Below the pieces are notes generated by a model, which was not told the origin of the DNA, searched no databases, and was given only the letters and a program-made list of their open reading frames with translations. From Lachnospiraceae bacterium (GTDB lineage: Bacteria; Bacillota; Clostridia; Lachnospirales; Lachnospiraceae): 64,000 nucleotides of DNA. The stretch is from the NCBI GenBank assembly GCA_015057615.1, contig SVEA01000011.1:1-64000 (forward strand). The letters run 5' to 3'. Positions 57,996 to 64,000 of the stretch are shown here, in pieces. The position numbers and the translations under genes were made by a program. Numbering within the stretch: the first letter of the stretch is position 1; the number at the start of each line of letters is the position of its first letter.

Positions 57996-58150
57996 AGTAA
58001 CAAAGGGTTTGCCAAGGCAAACTCTCGTACCGAGCGCGTTCTGCCGCAGATAGATAAATAAATACCTTACCCGCGAGTGCATCATCCCAATGCGAACTAT
58101 GTTCGCATGGAGCGTTTTTTGTCGTATAGAACGCAATTTCCTATACGACA
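57996..58150 (+). repeat. Family D structured intergenic repeat, copy D4 (in vanG leader)
   Basis: gggtttgccaaggcaaactc...ccgcagatagataaat...ccaatgcgaactatgttcgcatggagcgttttttgtcgtatag...cctatacgaca. Confidence 0.85.
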
Positions 58151-58152
58151 AA

Positions 58153-58198
58153 AAACCTGTCTGGTTCGATACTATCATCTTACCGAAACCGGACAGGC
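58153..58198 (-). terminator. Intrinsic terminator after vanS
   Basis: Minus strand gcctgtccggtttc...gaaccagacaggttttttg. Confidence 0.8.
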
Positions 58199-58214
58199 AA
58201 TATTGGATTTTTGA

Positions 58215-58233
58215 CTTATTAAAACCTTAAGAA
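58215..58233 (-). promoter_or_regulatory. Candidate VanR operator upstream of vanG
   Basis: ttcttaaggttttaataag, 16/19 match to the element upstream of vanR. Confidence 0.5.
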
Positions 58234-58258
58234 TGACTTATGGAGAACTTATTTTTCA

Positions 58259-59386
58259 CTAAGGCTGCGAATACTGCGGGTTGCTTTTTCCGGCATTCAA
58301 ATTCCCGGTCGGAAGAGCAACCGTAAAGGTTGTTTTGATCTCATCGCTCTGGGCCGAAATCGTACCTCCGTGAGCAGTGACAATCTCTTTGGCAATAGCG
58401 AGACCAAGTCCGGAGCCGCCAGTTTGAGAAGAACGAGAGGTGTCCAGCCGGAAAAACCGTTCAAAAATAACCTCCAGCTTATGCGGCGGAATCGGGTCAC
58501 CACTATTCGTAAATTGAATCACTACCTTTTCTGCTTTTACAGAGGCTGTGACTTCAATCGTACTGTCACTATAGCTGTAAGCAATCGCATTTTTCAGAAT
58601 ATTATTAAATACGCGTGCCAGCTTGTCCGCATCTCCCCAGATAACGAGGTCATCCGGCACATGTACTATGGTTCGTTTATTTTGAGGCATCATGATCGGA
58701 TAGAATTCGTCCGCCATTTGCTGCAGCATAAAGGTTAGATTGATCTTCCTCTTATTTAATACAATAGTACTCAGATTAAAACGGGTAATCTCAAAAAATT
58801 CTTCGATGAGCTGTTCCAGACGGTACGCCTTTTCCAGCGTAATGCCCGTATATTTTGCTCTTTGCTCCACCGGCATATCTGCCGCCTCATCTAAAAGGTT
58901 AAGATATCCAATCACAGAAGCAAGCGGTGTCCGGATATCATGTGCAAGATTGACAACAAGGTCATTTTTGCGCTGCTCCGCCTCTTTGGCATCCCGCTCA
59001 TTTTTCAGGGCGGTCTTTTTGATCTGATTCATTCTGTCCTCGATTTCCCGAAGCTCCGCAGGCAATCGAATGTCCTCATCATCTTGTCGTACCAAAGCCG
59101 CGCTCGCTGCTGCGATGTCCTCAATATAGCCGACCGTTTTTCTCCAATAGACATAAATAACAGCAAGAATCAGGATTATCCAGCCGACCGGAATCAAAAG
59201 GTAAGCATAAAGCTCGACCCTTTTTAAAAAATAATACAAGGGGGAAGGCTGCCATACAATACGATTAACAATAACATATGCAGCAACAATTAAAAGCGCA
59301 TATAGTATCGAGGCTAGAACTGCCGCCCCCGCGCATCGAAATGTAATTTTTTTCATAAATTTCGAACGAAAGGATTTATTTGTCAA
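58259..59386 (-). CDS. vanS: VanS-type sensor histidine kinase
   Basis: NLAHDIRTPLASVIGYLNLL, SGLGLAIAKEIVTAHGGTISAQS. Confidence 0.9.
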   Translation of the reverse strand: MTNKSFRSKFMKKITFRCAGAAVLASILYALLIVAAYVIVNRIVWQPSPLYYFLKRVELYAYLLIPVGWIILILAVIYVYWRKTVGYIEDIAAASAALVRQDDEDIRLPAELREIEDRMNQIKKTALKNERDAKEAEQRKNDLVVNLAHDIRTPLASVIGYLNLLDEAADMPVEQRAKYTGITLEKAYRLEQLIEEFFEITRFNLSTIVLNKRKINLTFMLQQMADEFYPIMMPQNKRTIVHVPDDLVIWGDADKLARVFNNILKNAIAYSYSDSTIEVTASVKAEKVVIQFTNSGDPIPPHKLEVIFERFFRLDTSRSSQTGGSGLGLAIAKEIVTAHGGTISAQSDEIKTTFTVALPTGNLNAGKSNPQYSQP

Positions 59387-60074
59387 TCTTATAGCCGACC
59401 CCCCATACTGTTTTTATATATTTCGGGCGTTCCGCGCTGTCATTCATTTTCTCCCGTAAATGCCGGATATGAACCATTACAGTATTATTGCTGTTCGTAA
59501 AATATTTATCCCCCCATACCTCCTGAAACAATTCTTCCGAGCTGACCACATGCCCGCGATTGGATGCCAGCACCCAAAGAATCGAAAACTCCGTTGGAGT
59601 AAGGGAAAGCGGTCTTTCATTTAAGGTACATTCATGCTTGTCCTTATCTAATACGATACCGGAAAAGACGATAATATTTTCTTCCTGTGCCGGTTCCGCC
59701 GCATTGTATTTTGTAAATCTCCGTAGCTGTGCCTTCACCCGCGCAACCATTTCAAGAGGACGAAATGGTTTTGTAATATAATCATCCGCACCTAACGTAA
59801 GCCCGGTGATCTTGTCAATTTCCTCATCCTTTGCAGTTAACATAATAACGGGGAAATTATGCTTTTCCCTGATCCGCTGGCAGATCGCAAGACCGCTCAT
59901 ATCGGGAAGCATTATGTCCAAGATTGCTAAGTCGATCTCTTCTTTCTCAATGCATTGCAATGCATCATGCCCGTTATAAAATTTAAACACGTGAAAATTC
60001 TCGTTTTTCAGATACACTTCAAGCAAGTCCACTATGGACTGCTCATCATCCACCACTAGAATATTTGCCGGCAT
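59376..60074 (-). CDS. vanR: VanR-type OmpR/PhoB response regulator
   Basis: ILVVDDEQSIVDLLEVYLKNENF, LDIMLPDMSGL, C-terminal winged helix ending YIKTVWGVGYKI. Confidence 0.92.
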   Translation of the reverse strand: MPANILVVDDEQSIVDLLEVYLKNENFHVFKFYNGHDALQCIEKEEIDLAILDIMLPDMSGLAICQRIREKHNFPVIMLTAKDEEIDKITGLTLGADDYITKPFRPLEMVARVKAQLRRFTKYNAAEPAQEENIIVFSGIVLDKDKHECTLNERPLSLTPTEFSILWVLASNRGHVVSSEELFQEVWGDKYFTNSNNTVMVHIRHLREKMNDSAERPKYIKTVWGVGYKIDK

Positions 60075-60151
60075 CGTATGTTTCAGCTCCTTTATTTATA
60101 AAAACCCATACAATCATATCATATAATCCGAAACGATTTTACAGGCAAAAT

Positions 60152-60170
60152 CTTATCAAATCCTTAAGAT
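60152..60170 (-). promoter_or_regulatory. Candidate VanR operator upstream of vanR
   Basis: atcttaaggatttgataag. Confidence 0.45.
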
Positions 60171-60332
60171 AATCTTAATGTAAGTGATTTTTCTGTTTAT
60201 TTTCAACCTTTATTTTCAACCTTTATAGTAGCATATGTTTTTTACTCTGTAAAATATTTATACCATTATTTCTATTATACTCGGTAAAATGTTTGTACAA
60301 TTGCTTCATATTGATATGGTGTTGGCATTAAT

Positions 60333-60632
60333 TTGCATTTTTTAGATCAACTATTGAATAATCTAATGAATAATGCTGCAATAACTGATAATTATATGAT
60401 TACCTACTCGCCAAAGGTTATTTCGATATTTCATAATCTATCAAGTGAGAAAGAGGCGTTGATCTACCTTTTATCTTTCGCCCCTATTGCTATTTTGGTT
60501 ACATTGATCGTGGGATCCTATATTTTCTATAAATCGTTAAAGTGGAAGAAAGACATAATAATAAGAGATCACAATGCTATATATTCAAAGAAGTATAGAA
60601 GTTTTTTTGATACCCATCCGAATAATGAATAG
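60333..60632 (+). CDS. Small membrane protein (hypothetical)
   Basis: 99-aa ORF with one TM segment APIAILVTLIVGSYIFYKSLKW; no family recognised. Confidence 0.4.
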   Translation: MHFLDQLLNNLMNNAAITDNYMITYSPKVISIFHNLSSEKEALIYLLSFAPIAILVTLIVGSYIFYKSLKWKKDIIIRDHNAIYSKKYRSFFDTHPNNE

Positions 60633-60647
60633 AAAAGGGGAAGCGAA

Positions 60648-60966
60648 TTGACCGGCATATATTTTAGTGGTACAGGAAATACATAGTATTGTATAGAAAA
60701 GTTTTTAGAATACTATAACGGGAACAAGCCCGTTTCAATCGAAAATCCTGACGCTCTCGAAGCGATTAAAAAGTCAAAAGATATCATTTCAGGTACCTGA
60801 TTTATTATAGTAATCTACCAAAAATCGTAAGAGATTTCATTATCCAGAACAGAGCTGCCTAAAAGAACAAAAGGCAACCGCTGACAGTGAATGTACCATA
60901 TGCTATCGCTGTATCAGTAATTGCCCGCAAAAAGCAATTACACTCTTAGGAAAGGAAGTTATGAAG
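60648..60966 (+). pseudogene. Degraded EFR1-type ferredoxin/flavodoxin-domain protein
   Basis: MTGIYFSGTGNT*YCIEKFLEYYNG..., out-of-frame YYSNLPKIVRDFII, then ECTICYRCISNCPQKAITL. Confidence 0.75.
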
Positions 60967-61023
60967 TGTGTATTTTTACTGGTAAAAACAGAATATTTTA
61001 TACTTTATTGTTTATATTTATTA

Positions 61024-61041
61024 TTGACAATATTTTAACAA
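61024..61041. promoter_or_regulatory. Candidate Rex operator 1
   Basis: TTGACAA-TATT-TTAACAA. Confidence 0.7.
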
Positions 61042-61057
61042 TAATCTATAATTTAAA

Positions 61058-61075
61058 TTGTTAATAATTTAACAA
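61058..61075. promoter_or_regulatory. Candidate Rex operator 2 (perfect arms)
   Basis: TTGTTAA-TAAT-TTAACAA. Confidence 0.85.
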
Positions 61076-61107
61076 TGTGATTTTAATTATCAATAGGAGG
61101 ATATCAT

Positions 61108-63738
61108 ATGGCTAAAAAAGATGCTGCAGTTAAGAATAAGGCAGAAAATAATACAACGGTAATTGATACAGTGGATGCCCTTCTTACAAAAATGAATGAG
61201 ATGAGAGAGGCACAAAGAATATTTGCAACTTATTCACAAGAACAAGTAGACAAAATCTTCTTTGCTGCTTCTGTGGCAGCCAACAAAAATAGAATTCCCC
61301 TTGCTAAAATGGCGGTAGAAGAAACGGGAATGGGAATCGTAGAGGATAAGGTGATCAAAAACCATTTTGCTTCTGAATATATTTACAACGCATACAAGAA
61401 TACTAAGACCTGCGGTGTTATCGAAGAAGATCTCGCTTATGGAACTAAGAAAATAGCGGACCCAATTGGTTTGATTGCGGCTATTATTCCAACTACTAAC
61501 CCAACTTCCACAGCCATTTTCAAAACATTGATTTCCCTAAAGACAAGGAATGCTATTATAATATCCCCACACCCGCGGGCAAAAAAAAGTACGATAGCAG
61601 CTGCCAAAGTTGTACTAGACGCTGCTGTAGCTGCTGGTGCTCCGGAAGGCATCATCGGATGGATCGACACCCCTTCCTTAGAGTTGACCAACGAAGTAAT
61701 GAAAAATTCGGACACAATCTTGGCAACTGGTGGTCCTGGTATGGTAAAATCCGCATATTCCTCTGGTAAACCTGCCTTAGGTGTAGGTGCTGGAAATACT
61801 CCAGTAATCATTGATGATACTGCAGATATTAAGCAAGCCGTCAGCTCAATCATCGTATCGAAAACTTTTGATAATGGTATGATCTGTGCTTCCGAACAAT
61901 CCGTTACCGTATTGGATGGTATCTATGATAAAGTGAAAGAAGAATTTGCTTATCGAGGATGCTATATACTAAATTCTGAAGAAATCGAAAAGGTTAGAAA
62001 GACCATTCTAATCAATGGCTCACTTAATGCAAAAATAGTCGGACAATCCGCTTATACGATAGCGAAGTTAGCAGGCGTTAAAATTCCTGAAGATACGAGA
62101 GTTTTAATTGGAGAAGTAGAAAGTGTAGATATCTCGGAAGAATTTGCTCACGAAAAGCTTTCACCTGTTCTGGCTTTATACAAAGCAAAGACTTTCGATG
62201 AAGCAATTGCAAAATCAGAGCAGCTAATTGCTGACGGAGGCTATGGTCACACCGCTTCCATATATATTAACGTAAATGAAAAAGAAAAACTTGCTAAATA
62301 TACACAGGCAATGAAAACCTGTCGTATCCTAATTAATACTCCTGCTGCCCAGGGTGGTATCGGTGATTTGTACAACTTTAAATTAAGACCATCCTTGACC
62401 TTAGGCTGTGGTACTTGGGGAGGCAACTCGGTTTCTGAAAATGTTGGTGTAAAACATTTACTTAATATTAAAACAGTTGCTGAAAGGAGAGAAAATATGC
62501 TTTGGTTTAGAGCTCCAGAAAAAACATATTTTAAAAAGGGATGTATGCCCGTAGCCCTTGATGAACTCAGAACCGTTATGGGCAAGAAAAAAGCTTTCAT
62601 CGTAACGGACTCCTTCCTATATAAGAATGGATATATAAAACCGATTACTGATAAATTAGACGAAATGGGAATTACGCATACTTGCTTCTATGACGTAGCG
62701 CCGGATCCAACCCTTGCATGTGCAAAGGAAGGAGCCGAAGCTATGGCTTCCTTTGAACCAGATACCATCATTGCTTTCGGTGGCGGTTCTGCTATGGATG
62801 CGGGAAAAATCATGTGGCTTATGTATGAGCATCCAGAGGCTGACTTCCAGGATATGGCGATGCGGTTTATGGATATTCGTAAGAGAGTGTACACCTTCCC
62901 TAAGATGGGTGAAAAAGCTTACTTCATCGCAATCCCTACAACCTCTGGTACCGGTTCTGAGGTAACTCCTTTCGCCGTTATTACAGATGAGGTTACCGGT
63001 GTAAAATATCCGCTCGCAGATTATGAGCTGATGCCAGACATGGCAATTATTGATACGGATAACATGATGTCTCAGCCAAAAGGCTTAACGAGTGCTTCCG
63101 GAATCGATGCTATGACACATGGTCTTGAAGCTTATGCTTCCATGATGGCAACCGATTACACCGATGGACTGGCATTAAAAGCGATTAAAAACATTTTCAA
63201 ATACTTACCGATTGCATACGAAGATGGTTCGAATGTAAAAGCAAGAGAGAAAATGGCGAACGCTTCCACAATGGCTGGTATGGCTTTCGCTAATGCATTC
63301 CTTGGAGTCTGCCATTCCATGGCACACAAATTAGGTGCATTCCATCATTTACCCCATGGTATCGCAAATGCATTACTAATTAACGAAGTAATGAAATTCA
63401 ACATATCGGAACGACCTGCTAAGATGGGTGCTTTCTCTCAATATGAATACCCGAATATCTTAGAGCGTTATGTCGAAGTAGCTAACTTCCTTGGAATCAC
63501 TGGCAAAGATGATATGGATACCTTCAACAAATTGTTGGATGCCATTGATAAGTTGAAGGAACGCATTGGAATTAAAAAATCCATTAAAGAATATGGAATT
63601 GATGAAAAAGCCTTCTTTGAAACATTGGATGAAATGGTAGAACTGGCTTTTGATGATCAATGTACCGGGGCTAACCCAAGATATCCTTTAATGAGCGAAT
63701 TAAAAGAAATGTATACCAGAGCTTATTACGGAAAATAA
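61108..63738 (+). CDS. adhE: Bifunctional acetaldehyde-CoA/alcohol dehydrogenase
   Basis: N-terminal ALDH (GVGAGNTPVIIDDTA, FDNGMICASEQS) and C-terminal Fe-ADH (FGGGSAMDAGK, GICHSMAHKLGAFHHLPHG-like). Confidence 0.97.
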   Translation: MAKKDAAVKNKAENNTTVIDTVDALLTKMNEMREAQRIFATYSQEQVDKIFFAASVAANKNRIPLAKMAVEETGMGIVEDKVIKNHFASEYIYNAYKNTKTCGVIEEDLAYGTKKIADPIGLIAAIIPTTNPTSTAIFKTLISLKTRNAIIISPHPRAKKSTIAAAKVVLDAAVAAGAPEGIIGWIDTPSLELTNEVMKNSDTILATGGPGMVKSAYSSGKPALGVGAGNTPVIIDDTADIKQAVSSIIVSKTFDNGMICASEQSVTVLDGIYDKVKEEFAYRGCYILNSEEIEKVRKTILINGSLNAKIVGQSAYTIAKLAGVKIPEDTRVLIGEVESVDISEEFAHEKLSPVLALYKAKTFDEAIAKSEQLIADGGYGHTASIYINVNEKEKLAKYTQAMKTCRILINTPAAQGGIGDLYNFKLRPSLTLGCGTWGGNSVSENVGVKHLLNIKTVAERRENMLWFRAPEKTYFKKGCMPVALDELRTVMGKKKAFIVTDSFLYKNGYIKPITDKLDEMGITHTCFYDVAPDPTLACAKEGAEAMASFEPDTIIAFGGGSAMDAGKIMWLMYEHPEADFQDMAMRFMDIRKRVYTFPKMGEKAYFIAIPTTSGTGSEVTPFAVITDEVTGVKYPLADYELMPDMAIIDTDNMMSQPKGLTSASGIDAMTHGLEAYASMMATDYTDGLALKAIKNIFKYLPIAYEDGSNVKAREKMANASTMAGMAFANAFLGVCHSMAHKLGAFHHLPHGIANALLINEVMKFNISERPAKMGAFSQYEYPNILERYVEVANFLGITGKDDMDTFNKLLDAIDKLKERIGIKKSIKEYGIDEKAFFETLDEMVELAFDDQCTGANPRYPLMSELKEMYTRAYYGK

Positions 63739-63936
63739 AACTTACAACGTATCGCTAGAGAGCCTTTACCAAGGTACCTTTATCATCATAAAAACATCTG
63801 TTATACTATGAGTGAAGGTTAACAAAATATTATGGTAAGATTGCCAATCAGCAAAGATTAAAGAACTTATTGCTAGATTGGCAATGAGGCAAAAATCAGC
63901 AAAACATTACAGTAAGATAGGAAAGGGGATATCACT

Positions 63937-64000
63937 ATGAATCTGGAACATGTATTAGCAAAGCAAACCAATAAGACCATCTATAATTCTGAAGATACAG
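63937..64000 (+). CDS. Start of a gene truncated by window end; possibly an APH/kinase-like protein
   Basis: ATG after aggaaagggg; MNLEHVLAKQTNKTIYNSEDT. Confidence 0.45.
   Translation, partial: MNLEHVLAKQTNKTIYNSEDT

Noticed and set aside
57317-58000. 227-aa plus-strand ORF antisense to vanG
   Set aside because: Fully inside the clear D-Ala-D-Ser ligase gene; spurious shadow ORF.
63840-63885. Inverted repeat attgccaatcagcaa...ttgctagattggcaat upstream of the last gene
   Set aside because: Good hairpin but single copy and consistent with the adhE terminator or a simple operator; not enough to call.
1-64000. CRISPR arrays, rRNA, tRNA, prophage or ICE genes
   Set aside because: No direct-repeat/spacer pattern, no recognisable tRNA/rRNA sequence, and no integrase/transposase ORF seen.

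Overview
AT-moderate Firmicutes chromosome segment, probably Lachnospiraceae (inference from gene content and style). It carries about 40 confident protein genes: dapF, a PilZ protein, an LCP protein, a DAG-kinase-like protein, prfC, a GH13/GH66 dextran-type locus with an LplB/LplC/SBP transporter and two-component system, MATE and MFS transporters, an MMPL transporter with a coiled-coil secreted partner, a radical SAM gene overlapping a flippase-like gene, an OpuC-type osmolyte transporter, brnQ, and mgtE behind an M-box riboswitch. It also carries a GH85 (endo-beta-N-acetylglucosaminidase) locus with its own transporter and two-component system, a complete vanG-type (D-Ala-D-Ser) cluster vanR-S-G-XY-T, and adhE with two Rex-type operators. 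No rRNA, tRNA, CRISPR or phage module was recognised. The most unusual content is intergenic. (1) A dispersed family of long palindromic elements (about 280 bp, with deletion and mini derivatives) often abuts gene 3' ends and has an apical hairpin with a conserved AAAATAC loop and covarying stems. (2) A second, structured repeat family of about 115-155 bp has a covarying terminal hairpin, and one copy lies in the leader of vanG. (3) A 25-codon ORF sits between the M-box terminator and mgtE, and half of a 15-bp stem lies inside that ORF. (4) A 198-bp inverted-repeat element is flanked by an 11-bp direct repeat. All coordinates were read by eye; no searches or folding were run.
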